A stretch of 22,587 nt of DNA from JACVCK01 sp041940385 (lineage in GTDB: Bacteria > Planctomycetota > Phycisphaerae > Phycisphaerales > UBA1924). A model generated the notes under the pieces. That model searched no databases, had not been told where the DNA came from, and saw only the letters and a program-made list of their open reading frames with translations. The stretch covers positions 1 to 22,587 of the forward strand of contig JBGTSD010000044.1 in assembly GCA_041940385.1 (NCBI GenBank), given 5' to 3'. A program made the translations under genes and the position numbers. Shown here in pieces: positions 1-7,549 of the stretch (its first letter is position 1; the number at the start of each line of letters is the position of its first letter).

Positions 1-518
1 GCGGCGCGCTCGGGCACGGGGAGCGCGGCGAATCGTGCGGCGAGGGCGAGGGCGTCGCGCCAGGGCTTGCTCTCGCCGAGCGCCTCGCCGGTGTCGCTGC
101 GGACGCGCTCGAGGCGTTCGTAGAGGTTGACGCGCGACCGGAGCTTGCGGTGCTCGATCGCCTTGGTGACAACAAGATTGAGTTCGTCGAGACTGATGGG
201 CTTCTGGAGGTACTCGTCGGCGCCGCGCTTCATGGCGTCCACGGCGGAGTCCACCGTGCCGTAGGCGGTCATGACGATGACGACGCCGTCGAAGCCGTCG
301 TCGCGAAGGCGGGCGAGGAGATCGATGCCGGACTCGCCGACGAGATTGACGTCGGTGACGATGACGTCGAAATCCTGCTCGCGCGTGGCCGCCCAGGCGT
401 CCTTGACGCAGGCGGCTTCGGCGACGGTGTGGCCATCCATCTCCAGACTCTGCCGGACGGAAGAGCGGAGCGTTCGTTCATCCTCGATGACCAGGATCGT
501 CGCCAGGGGGCTCTCCAT
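1..518 (-). CDS. NtrC-type response regulator (partial, C-terminus beyond the window)
   Basis: The second half of a two-component system. The N-terminal 172 residues are visible: a CheY-like receiver domain (about residues 6-120) with the acidic pair E12/D13, the phospho-acceptor D56 in VTDVN, T84 in VMTAYG and K106 in QKPIS. After a linker, the text ALGESKPWRDAL is the usual opening of a sigma54-interacting AAA+ domain, so the full protein probably also had a Walker ATPase and a Fis-type HTH, both off the edge. The ATG at 518 lies inside the kinase gene: the two overlap by 41 nt in different frames, which implies translational coupling and a cognate pair. The AAA+ assignment rests on that short signature; the receiver is certain. 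It would activate sigma54 promoters, none of which I recognise in this window. Confidence 0.9.
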   Translation of the reverse strand, partial: MESPLATILVIEDERTLRSSVRQSLEMDGHTVAEAACVKDAWAATREQDFDVIVTDVNLVGESGIDLLARLRDDGFDGVVIVMTAYGTVDSAVDAMKRGADEYLQKPISLDELNLVVTKAIEHRKLRSRVNLYERLERVRSDTGEALGESKPWRDALALAARFAALPVPERA

Positions 519-2046
519 TCGGGCTGGAAGCAGCCGTTTGGCTGGTTTCAGCCAGCCGCTTTGATTCAATGCCGCCAAGGGGTAGGCGGACCACAAACGT
601 TGATCCGCGGCCTACAGCGGTGTCGAGGAGGATTTCGCCACCGTGCCGCCGCACGATCTGGAGTGTGGATGCAAGACCGATGCCATTGCCGTCGTGCTTG
701 GTGGTGAAGTAGGGCTGGAAGATCCTGTCGTGCAATTCGGGGGGTATTCCCGGACCTTCGTCGCGGACGCGGATTCTCCAGGAGTCGGCCTCGGGGGCGG
801 TGTCGGCGTCGAGCCACACCCGCGCGCCGGAGGGCGAGGCCTGGATGGCGTTGGTGAGAATCGCGACGACGGCGTGTTCGAGGTGGCGAGGGTCGAAGCG
901 AGCGGTCGGAGGGCAGCGGTCGAGGTCGCATTGAAGCTGCACGTCGCGCATCTGCGCCAGCGCTCGGTGGCTGTCGGCGACCGCCTGGAGCCAGGGGCGC
1001 GGGTCGGTGTCCCGGGGCTCGACTTCCAGCGGCGAGGTTGCGCGGAGCAACTCGGTGAGCCACTGGTTGAACCGATCCACGGTCTGGATGATCTCGTTCT
1101 GGTCGTTGCGGATGGGTTCGGAGTCGGCGGCGCGCCGGCGGGACAGTTCGGCGACGCTGCGGATGCCGGCGAGCGGATTGCGGATGTTGTGGGCGATGCG
1201 CCGGACCATCTCGCCGACGGCGGCGAGGCGTTCGCGCTCGACCGCTTCGCGCTGCATGCGCGCGATGGCGCCGGACATCTCGTTGACCTCGTCCGCGAGG
1301 AGCGCGAGCTCATCCCCGCCCTCGACGACGACGGGATGGTCGAAGTTGCCCCTGGCGATCTGCGCGGCGGCCTCGCGCAGGCGGGAGACGGGCTCCACGA
1401 TCCAGCGTCGCACCAGCATGGCCGTGAGGATGATGGACAGGAGCGACGCGGCGACGCCGGCCCCGAGCACGATCGCGTGCATGCGGCGCATCGCCTCGGT
1501 GTGGCCGACGGCGTGCGCCGTGCTGTCGAGCATGCGGAGTTCGATGGCCTCGATCAGCTCATGGATCTCGTAGTGCGCGGCGCCGGCCCGAACGCCGATG
1601 TCCGGGTCGCCGGTGGCGAACCACTCGTCGGCGATGCCGCGGGTGGAGTCGACGCGCTCGCGCAGGTTGCGCACGGTGCTGATGCCGACCTTCAGATCGA
1701 GCACGCGCTGGGCGAGCAGGCGCGAAAGCTCGTCGTCCACGGGGCGGCGGCGCTCGTCGTAGCGGAGGCTCGCGGCGGCGAGGGCGTCGGGCCCGATCTC
1801 CGCGGGATCGGGCACGAGCGTCGTGACGCCGGGCGTGTCTCGACCGGGGCCGGGGAGCAGGCGCGTCAGCTCGCCGACAGCGCGCTTGAGGCGGGTGAGG
1901 GACTGCATGACTTCCGCGGTGCCGCGGAAGGGCTCGACCATCTCGCGCTCGAGGACGCGGCCGAAGTAGAGCGCGGCGCCGAGCCCGAGTGCGACCGTCA
2001 GCCCGAGGGATCCGAGCAGGACGGAGAACTTGGTCTGGATGGACAT
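478..2046 (-). CDS. Membrane sensor histidine kinase (HAMP, HisKA, HATPase)
   Basis: A 522-residue sensor kinase, start chosen at 2046 (MSIQTKF) because a hydrophobic segment begins at once and the upstream extension is basic low-complexity sequence overlapping the preceding gene. Order of domains: TM1 about residues 8-28, a 160-residue extracytoplasmic mostly helical sensor region, TM2 about 190-212, HAMP about 213-265, then a HisKA helix with phospho-acceptor H286 in IAHNIRNP, and an ATPase domain with the N box (LTNAIQAS), G1 box (DEGPGIPPELHDRIF), F box (PYFTTK) and G2 box (GNGIGLAS). The HNIRNP form is that of NtrB/AtoS-like kinases, which fits the NtrC-type regulator that overlaps its 3' end by 41 nt. 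The start is only 10 nt after the prepilin-like gene, so all three genes are probably one transcript. The ligand sensed is unknown. Confidence 0.93.
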   Translation of the reverse strand: MSIQTKFSVLLGSLGLTVALGLGAALYFGRVLEREMVEPFRGTAEVMQSLTRLKRAVGELTRLLPGPGRDTPGVTTLVPDPAEIGPDALAAASLRYDERRRPVDDELSRLLAQRVLDLKVGISTVRNLRERVDSTRGIADEWFATGDPDIGVRAGAAHYEIHELIEAIELRMLDSTAHAVGHTEAMRRMHAIVLGAGVAASLLSIILTAMLVRRWIVEPVSRLREAAAQIARGNFDHPVVVEGGDELALLADEVNEMSGAIARMQREAVERERLAAVGEMVRRIAHNIRNPLAGIRSVAELSRRRAADSEPIRNDQNEIIQTVDRFNQWLTELLRATSPLEVEPRDTDPRPWLQAVADSHRALAQMRDVQLQCDLDRCPPTARFDPRHLEHAVVAILTNAIQASPSGARVWLDADTAPEADSWRIRVRDEGPGIPPELHDRIFQPYFTTKHDGNGIGLASTLQIVRRHGGEILLDTAVGRGSTFVVRLPLGGIESKRLAETSQTAASSPNGEPPGDDPGHRG

Positions 2047-2056
2047 GGCCCGGAGT

Positions 2057-2854
2057 TTACGGTGCCGGCTGCCAGTCCCACCGCCAGCTCGAGTCCTCGA
2101 AGGGCTCGCGCGTCGCGGACACACTCCCGTCGATGAACGCGACGTTCATCTGACCGGCGTGCCGGAAGCCGGGGAACCAGTGCTGGTCGTTGGCGTAGAT
2201 CGCCTCGCTGTCGAGCCCCGGGGCGGAGAAGATCGCCTGGACGTCGCGCTGCGAAGCGACGCGACCGTCGACGTCCCACACCAGCGGCGTACGGCCCTGG
2301 CCGAGCACTTCGCTCGTGAGCTGCACTTCCTTGGCGCGCGGTCGGTCAAGGTGGTCGAGGTATTCGATCCAGAGCAGGCGCATGTTGAAGCCGAAGGAGA
2401 CATTCTCCGTCGGCGACACGGCGCCCTGCTGGCAGGGCACGGCGCGGAGGATCGAGACCTCGCCGCGAACCTCGGAGCAGCGCATCGGATCGACGCCGGA
2501 TGCGTCGGGGCGGACGCCGACATCGGCGTCGCCGAACGCCCAGAACTCGTCGGCGCCGTACTGGCTCTCGACGAACGTTTCGAGTGAGAACGCGTTGCGG
2601 CCGTAGCGGACGCGGTCGTCGCCGCGGCTGCCGTGCAGTTCATCGTTGGCAAAGATGGAGAAGTCGAACGCGACGCTGCGGAGGGAGGTCTGGCACTCGA
2701 AGCCGCGGGCGCGCTCGAGCGCGAAGCCGAGCGTCGGGAAGAGGATCGCGAGCAGCGCAACGATCACGCCGCCGGCGACGAGCATCTCGACGATGGTGAA
2801 GCCACGGCGCACGGTCCCCGATCGCGGCGCGGTCGAAGCGAACAAACTGGGCAT
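2057..2854 (-). CDS. Type IV prepilin-like protein with H-X9-DG motif (planctomycete pseudopilin family)
   Basis: A 265-residue protein with a class III (prepilin) signal: a basic leader ending RRG, then FTIVEM and a hydrophobic helix (about residues 19-42), so a prepilin peptidase should cut after G18. Near the C-terminus the motif HAGQMNVAFIDG is an exact H-X9-DG, followed by a short tail. That combination defines the abundant planctomycete DUF1559/SBP_bac_10 family of prepilin-like surface proteins, whose function is poorly known. The start at 2854 places the leader correctly; an AGGAG about 19 nt upstream is rather far for a ribosome site. It is the first gene of the presumed operon with the histidine kinase (10-nt gap) and its regulator. 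Confidence 0.9.
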   Translation of the reverse strand: MPSLFASTAPRSGTVRRGFTIVEMLVAGGVIVALLAILFPTLGFALERARGFECQTSLRSVAFDFSIFANDELHGSRGDDRVRYGRNAFSLETFVESQYGADEFWAFGDADVGVRPDASGVDPMRCSEVRGEVSILRAVPCQQGAVSPTENVSFGFNMRLLWIEYLDHLDRPRAKEVQLTSEVLGQGRTPLVWDVDGRVASQRDVQAIFSAPGLDSEAIYANDQHWFPGFRHAGQMNVAFIDGSVSATREPFEDSSWRWDWQPAP

Positions 2855-2930
2855 CGGACGAGTCGTGGTCCTGCTCCTTCGGGTTCGTGCCCCCGTGCGA
2901 CGTGCGCACGGTCGTTTCCGGGCGAGTCGC

Positions 2931-2958
2931 AGTATACCGGGAATTCCGGAGGTGTCAC
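2931..2958 (-). promoter_or_regulatory. Sigma70-like promoter for the prepilin/two-component operon
   Basis: On the minus strand a -35 box GTGACA (2953-2958, 5 of 6 consensus) and a -10 box TATACT (2931-2936, 5 of 6) are separated by 16 nt. Transcription would start near 2924, leaving a leader of about 70 nt before the prepilin-like start codon. It lies between the terminator of the upstream S46 gene and the operon, as expected for an independent promoter. Confidence 0.55.
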
Positions 2959-3030
2959 ACCGTTTTCTGGGGGTTTTCCGGGGATTGGTCGAAATGCGCC
3001 AATCGGCTCGGATGACGCCTCATCAGAACG

Positions 3031-3060
3031 AAAACGGGCGACGGCCTGCGCCGTCGCCCG
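3031..3060 (-). terminator. Intrinsic terminator after the S46 peptidase gene
   Basis: A perfect 11-bp GC-rich inverted repeat (CGGGCGACGGC at 3035-3045 and GCCGTCGCCCG at 3050-3060, 4-nt loop) followed on the minus strand by TTTT (3034-3031). It begins 30 nt beyond the S46 stop codon. The U run is short, but the stem is very strong. Confidence 0.75.
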
Positions 3061-3089
3061 TGGGCGATGCAAAAAAGTCCCGCCGATCG

Positions 3090-5147
3090 TCAGCGCTTGG
3101 TGAGTTCGGCGACGAGGTGCTCGGCGTCGTAGAGCGCGCCGAGCGCCTCGATGATGGCGCGAGAGTCGACGGCGACGGCGCGGTTGACGCGCTCGTCGTA
3201 GATCATGTCGCCGGGCAGCGAGTGGATGTTGCCGTCGAAGACCAGGCCGATGACTTCGCCGGCGCGATTGAGGACGGGGCTTCCGGAGTTGCCGCCGATG
3301 ATGTCGCCCTTGAAGACGAAGTTGTACGGAGTGGACAGGTCGAGCTTGTCCTTGCGCTCGATGAAGCGCTCGGGGAGGGAGAACTCGCCCGTGCCGCCGC
3401 GCTGCGTCCAGCGCTCGTAGAGACCGCCGAACTGCGTGAAGGCGGGGACCATCTCGCCCGCCTCTTCCCATCCGGCGACGGGGCCATAGGAGATGCGAAG
3501 GGTGAAGGTGGCGTCGGGATAGACGCTCTCGCCCTGCACGGCGAACTTGGCGGCGGCGATCTTGGCGTAGCCATCGCGCTGGCGGGACTCGACCTCGTCC
3601 TCGTAACGCTGGCGGAGCGAGCGCGACTCGGCGTCGAGCGCGCGGGCGAGCTCGATCATCGGATCGTTCGCTGCGGCAATGGCGGCGGTGCCTCCCTCGG
3701 CGAGGGTGCGGCGGACGGCGACGTCGCCGAGGCGCGTGCCCTGCACCAGTTCCGCGGCGCGATCACGCGGGCTCTTGCCGGCCAGCGCGGCGCGGACGAG
3801 GGGGTCGTCGGCGCCCAGCGACTCGGCCATGTAGGACAGCGAGGACTCGATGCGGAAGATCTCGAAGTTGTCGTAGATCGGCGCCGGGGAGTAGAGGTCC
3901 AGGTAGACGCTCTCGAGGTTGGAGTCGCGGTATTCGCGCAGACGCTCGGCGCTGGGCTTGGGCAGCTCCTCCGCGAGACGGAGGATGGTCAAGGCCTTGC
4001 CGAACAGATCGGACGACACGCCGATGGCGGCGCGCCGCTCGTAGAACTCGTTGTGGATGCGCTGGGCCTCGGCGATCTGGTCCCATGCGTCGCCCCAGTC
4101 CTTCTTCCACTGCGGGTTGGCGTTGACGGCCTCGCGCAGGGCGCGCTCGTCGGCGGCCTTGCGGTCCATCAGCGCGGGGTCAAGGAGCCCGGCGAGACGC
4201 CCGGTGCGCGCCTTGCGCCCGTTCGCGACGCCAAAGAGCATGTCCTTGGCGATGCGTTCATTCTCGGCGCTGCGGCCGGAGAACTCCTGGAGCTTGACCT
4301 CGGCGCGCCAGAGGCGGTTCAGGGCGCCGACCTGCTCGACATCGCGGAGGAACGCGAGATGATCGGTCGTATAAAGCCGGCGCGTGCTGCCGGGATGACC
4401 GACGACGAACGCGAGATCGCCGTCGTTCGAGCCGGCGGCGCTCCAATCGAGATAGTGATCGGGCTGGAGCGGCTGGCCGTTCTCGTAGATGCGGAAGAAG
4501 GCGACGTCCAGGCAGTAGCGGGGGTACTCGAAGTTGTCGGTGTCGCCGCCGAAGAACGCGGCCTCCTGCTCGGGCGCGAAGACCAGACGCACGTCGGTGT
4601 AGCGCTGATAGCGATACAGGTGATAGCGCCCGCCCTGATACAGCGTGACGACTTCGCTGTGCAGATTGGTCGAGTCCTTCGACTCCTTCTCGATCGTGGA
4701 CATCATCTGCCGGCGCGCGGTGTTCGCCTGCGCGGCGTTCATGTCCGCCGTCGCCGCGCCCTTGACGCGATCGGTGACATCCTCGATCTCCCAGAGGACC
4801 ATCAGCTCGAGGTCCGGGCACTGGAGCTCTTCGGCGGGCTCGGTGGCGTGGAAGCCCACGTCGAGGAGGTCGCGCTCGGGCGTGCTGAGCTTGGCGAGCA
4901 TGTCCGAGGCGACGTGGTGATTGGTCATCACCAGGCCTTCGGGAGAGACGATCGAGCCGGAGCCGCCGGTCGAGAAGCGCACCGCGGTCTTCTGGACGTG
5001 CTCGAGCCACTGCGAGTCCGCCTCGAAGCCGTAGGTCTTCTTCAGGTAGGCGTTGGGAAGGCGGTTGGGCAGCCACATGCCTTCGTCGGCGAGCGCCGGG
5101 ACGGCGAGCGCGACGGCGGCGAGGGCGAGAGAAAGAACGCGACGCAT
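3090..5147 (-). CDS. S46 family dipeptidyl-peptidase (DPP7/DPP11-like), exported
   Basis: A 685-residue serine exopeptidase expected to release dipeptides from the N-termini of oligopeptides in the periplasm. A signal peptide (residues 1-20, cut PALA|DEG) is followed by the split chymotrypsin-type domain: H78 in the TNHH motif, the probable catalytic D214 in LDVAFFRIY after the family signature GGDTDNFEYPR, and nucleophile S621 in GGNSGSP. D638-G639 in FDGN falls where the S46 specificity residue lies (18 after the serine); from memory Gly there is the DPP7 type and Arg the acidic-specific DPP11 type, so a hydrophobic-residue preference is inferred. The NHHV sequence lacks the cysteine common after NHH in Bacteroidota enzymes. 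Length is typical. AAGGAG 6-7 nt upstream supports the start at 5147. The next gene upstream, in the same direction, is the S9 lipoprotein. Confidence 0.93.
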   Translation of the reverse strand: MRRVLSLALAAVALAVPALADEGMWLPNRLPNAYLKKTYGFEADSQWLEHVQKTAVRFSTGGSGSIVSPEGLVMTNHHVASDMLAKLSTPERDLLDVGFHATEPAEELQCPDLELMVLWEIEDVTDRVKGAATADMNAAQANTARRQMMSTIEKESKDSTNLHSEVVTLYQGGRYHLYRYQRYTDVRLVFAPEQEAAFFGGDTDNFEYPRYCLDVAFFRIYENGQPLQPDHYLDWSAAGSNDGDLAFVVGHPGSTRRLYTTDHLAFLRDVEQVGALNRLWRAEVKLQEFSGRSAENERIAKDMLFGVANGRKARTGRLAGLLDPALMDRKAADERALREAVNANPQWKKDWGDAWDQIAEAQRIHNEFYERRAAIGVSSDLFGKALTILRLAEELPKPSAERLREYRDSNLESVYLDLYSPAPIYDNFEIFRIESSLSYMAESLGADDPLVRAALAGKSPRDRAAELVQGTRLGDVAVRRTLAEGGTAAIAAANDPMIELARALDAESRSLRQRYEDEVESRQRDGYAKIAAAKFAVQGESVYPDATFTLRISYGPVAGWEEAGEMVPAFTQFGGLYERWTQRGGTGEFSLPERFIERKDKLDLSTPYNFVFKGDIIGGNSGSPVLNRAGEVIGLVFDGNIHSLPGDMIYDERVNRAVAVDSRAIIEALGALYDAEHLVAELTKR

Positions 5148-5177
5148 GGATGCTCCTTGGGGCTGGTCACTTGCTCG

Positions 5178-5215
5178 GGGCCCGGTTCGGAGCCGTTGAA
5201 CCGGCGAACGGGCCC
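5178..5215 (-). other. Intercistronic hairpin between the S9 and S46 genes
   Basis: In the 87-bp gap between two minus-strand peptidase genes, GGGCCC at 5178-5183 pairs with GGGCCC at 5210-5215 and TTCG (5186-5189) with CGAA (5205-5208), giving a GC-rich stem with a small internal asymmetry. There is no U run on either side, so it is not a classic intrinsic terminator. It could stabilise the upstream mRNA end or attenuate read-through into the S46 gene. Confidence 0.4.
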
Positions 5216-5234
5216 GGGGATGCAGCGAGGGGGG

Positions 5235-7475
5235 TCAGGGATTGAGGTGACGGACGAAGTAGCCGATCGTGCGCTGCTGGAGCGGCACGACCATCTCCGG
5301 CGCCGCGACCATGTGGGTCTGGCTGGAGAGCGTGACAAAGTCGTGATCGATGCCGGCGCGGAAAAGGGCGTCGGACATCTTGAGGGAGTGGACGAGGTAG
5401 ACGTTGTCGTCGGCGGTGCCGTGGATGATGAGCAGCGGGCGGCGGAGCTCACCGGCGTAGGTCAGGACGTTGCTGCGTTCGTAGGCGTCGGGGTGCTCGT
5501 CGGGGACGCCGAGGTAGCGCTCGGTGTAGTGGGTGTCGTAGTCGATCCAGTCGCAAACGGGCGCGCCGGCGACGCCGACGTGGAAGACCTCCGGACGACG
5601 CATCACGCCCATCGCGGAGAAGTAGCCGCCGAAGGACCAGCCGTAGATGCCGACGCGAGACAGGTCCATCTCCGGATAGCGCTCGCCGAGCATGCGCAGG
5701 GCGTTGGCCTGGTCTTCGAGCGCGGGGCCGATGAGGTCGAACTTGATGGCGCGCTCCCAGTCGCGCCCGCGCGACGGCGTGCCGCGCCCGTCGATGGCGA
5801 CGACGATGAAGCCGTGATCGGCGTACCACTGGTTCATCTGCCGGCCGCGGGCCGCGGCGGTGACGACCTGCGCGTGCGGGCCGCCGTAGACGCTGACGAG
5901 CACGGGGTATCGGCGCGAGGCGTCGAAGTTGCGGGGCCTGAGGATCAGCGCGTGGAAGGTGCGATCGCCGGCGCCGACGGTGGTGAGTTCGCCGTTGATG
6001 TCGAAGGGCGGCTCTTCGGCGACGGAGTCGATCTCGCCGAGTTCGCGCCCGTCGAACGAGCGGATGACGGAGCGCCCGGTGTCGTTGAGCGACGAGAAGG
6101 AGTGGATCCAGACGGACCCGTCCTCGCACACCGAGGCGCCGTGCACGCCCTCTTTGGTCGTCAGGCGCTCGGGAGCCGCATCGCCCTTGAGGTCAACGTG
6201 GTAGAGGTGCGATTCCGTGGGATTCTCGCCCGCTGTGGCCCAGACGATGCCGCGGGATTCGTCGACCTTCCCGGCGCCACGCAGGTTGAGGTCGAGGGGC
6301 GTGAGTTCGCGGACGAAGGCGCCGGAGCGGTCGCGCAGTTCGAGCTGCCAGGCGCCGCGCCGTTCGGTGGTCCAGAGGAAGCCGGAGCCATCATCGAGCC
6401 AGCGCGGCATGTCCTGATCGAGGTTGATCCAGGCGCTGTCGGATTCGGAAAGGAGGATCGACGTCGAGCCGGTGTGGTGATCGACGGCGAGGAGGTGCTG
6501 CTCGGTCTGCTGGCGGTTCTGGACGAGAATGGTCAGCGGCGCGTTCTTCGCCCACTTCACCGTCGCGAGGTAGGGGAACTGCTCGCGGTCCCAGTCGATC
6601 CAGACGGTCTCGCCGCCGGATGAGGGCATGACGCCGAGACGCACGTCGGCGTTCTTCGTGCCGGCGCGCGGGTAGGGCCAGCTCTGCGGCTCCTTGCCGG
6701 GGTTCGCGGGGTCGGGGATGTAGAAGTTCATCATCCCCTCGGTGTCGGTCTGCTGGTAGGCGATGAACTGATCGTCCGGCGCCCACCAATAGCCGGCGAA
6801 ACGGCTCATCTCTTCCTGCGCGACGAACTCGGCGAGGCCGTTGGTCACGGTGTCGGAAGACTTGGTCGTCAGGCGGCGCTCATCGCCCGAGGCGAGATCG
6901 GTGATGTACAGGTCGCCCTCGCGCACCGCGGCGAGGCGCGATGCATCGTGCGAGAAGCGCGGATCGATGGGGAAGCCCGCGTCGCTGGTGTACTCGCGCC
7001 GGGCGCCCGTGGTCAGGTCGATGACGAAGAGTCGGCCCGAGAGCGGGACGAGCATCTTCGTCCCGTCCTTGGAGAGGTTGAACGAGGCGATGCCGCGCGC
7101 CGTGGAGCGGGCGCGCTCGCGGCGTGCGAGTTCTTCGGCGGTCAGGACCTCTTCCTCGCCGGCGAGGATCTGATCGGCGGTGAGGAGCAGGCGCTCCTGG
7201 CCGGTGGCGGTGTCGAACTCGTAGAGGTCGCGCACGAAGGAGCGCGGGCCGGAGCGCAGGAAGTAAACCTTGTCGCCCGAGGGAGAGAGCGTCGTGGACG
7301 TCGGGCGGCCGAGCGAGAAGCCGCGGGTCGCGGCGTGCTGCTCGAGATAACCCGCGACGGCGACGGACTGCGCGGGCGTGCTCGGAGTTGCGCGGCGGGC
7401 GGCGCTCGTGCCGGAGCACGAGGCGACGGCGAGCGATGCGATCGTGAGAAGGACGGCGGCGAGGGGTCTACGCAT
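5235..7475 (-). CDS. S9B dipeptidyl-peptidase IV-like prolyl peptidase, lipoprotein
   Basis: A 746-residue prolyl-oligopeptidase-family enzyme. The start at 7475 (MRRPLAAVLL) gives a lipoprotein signal with lipobox VASC and Cys20 as the lipidated residue; the frame stays open much further upstream, but only as compositional extension. Residues about 60-480 form the DPP-IV N-terminal beta-propeller, including EFVAQEEM, the double-Glu motif that binds the free amino terminus of the substrate. The C-terminal alpha/beta-hydrolase has S614 in GWSFGGY, D689 in HGTADDN and H721 in SSQTH; the Asp-His spacing (32) equals that of human DPP4. It should remove X-Pro or X-Ala dipeptides at the cell envelope. 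It lies upstream of the S46 gene in the same direction and divergent from the M28 gene, with only 74 bp between. No Shine-Dalgarno is seen. Confidence 0.93.
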   Translation of the reverse strand: MRRPLAAVLLTIASLAVASCSGTSAARRATPSTPAQSVAVAGYLEQHAATRGFSLGRPTSTTLSPSGDKVYFLRSGPRSFVRDLYEFDTATGQERLLLTADQILAGEEEVLTAEELARRERARSTARGIASFNLSKDGTKMLVPLSGRLFVIDLTTGARREYTSDAGFPIDPRFSHDASRLAAVREGDLYITDLASGDERRLTTKSSDTVTNGLAEFVAQEEMSRFAGYWWAPDDQFIAYQQTDTEGMMNFYIPDPANPGKEPQSWPYPRAGTKNADVRLGVMPSSGGETVWIDWDREQFPYLATVKWAKNAPLTILVQNRQQTEQHLLAVDHHTGSTSILLSESDSAWINLDQDMPRWLDDGSGFLWTTERRGAWQLELRDRSGAFVRELTPLDLNLRGAGKVDESRGIVWATAGENPTESHLYHVDLKGDAAPERLTTKEGVHGASVCEDGSVWIHSFSSLNDTGRSVIRSFDGRELGEIDSVAEEPPFDINGELTTVGAGDRTFHALILRPRNFDASRRYPVLVSVYGGPHAQVVTAAARGRQMNQWYADHGFIVVAIDGRGTPSRGRDWERAIKFDLIGPALEDQANALRMLGERYPEMDLSRVGIYGWSFGGYFSAMGVMRRPEVFHVGVAGAPVCDWIDYDTHYTERYLGVPDEHPDAYERSNVLTYAGELRRPLLIIHGTADDNVYLVHSLKMSDALFRAGIDHDFVTLSSQTHMVAAPEMVVPLQQRTIGYFVRHLNP

Positions 7476-7549
7476 AGTCCGGACAGCGTAGCAGGCGTCC
7501 CGCTCGGTATTCTGCGGGTGCGCCGCGGCGCGGATCAGGAGATTGCAGC
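7476..7549. promoter_or_regulatory. Divergent promoter region between S9 and M28 peptidase genes
   Basis: These 74 bp must hold the 5' signals of two divergent peptidase genes. Clear on the plus strand is AGGAG at 7537-7541, 8 nt before the M28 ATG. Possible -10 boxes are TATTCT on the plus strand and TACGCT 9 nt before the S9 ATG on the minus strand, neither with a good -35 partner. The shared control is inferred from the geometry. Confidence 0.4.

Noticed and set aside
478..2124. Longer kinase start at 2124
   Set aside because: The extra 26 residues are basic low-complexity sequence overlapping the prepilin-like gene; starting at 2046 puts the transmembrane helix right at the N-terminus.
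2646..6623. A 1325-codon open frame on the plus strand opposite the S46 and S9 genes
   Set aside because: It is low-complexity Ala/Val/Asp/Arg-rich sequence with no domain, lying antisense to two clearly recognised genes; in very GC-rich DNA such shadow frames are expected. The same applies to 643-2136, 9747-10769 and the minus-strand frame 15163-17235.
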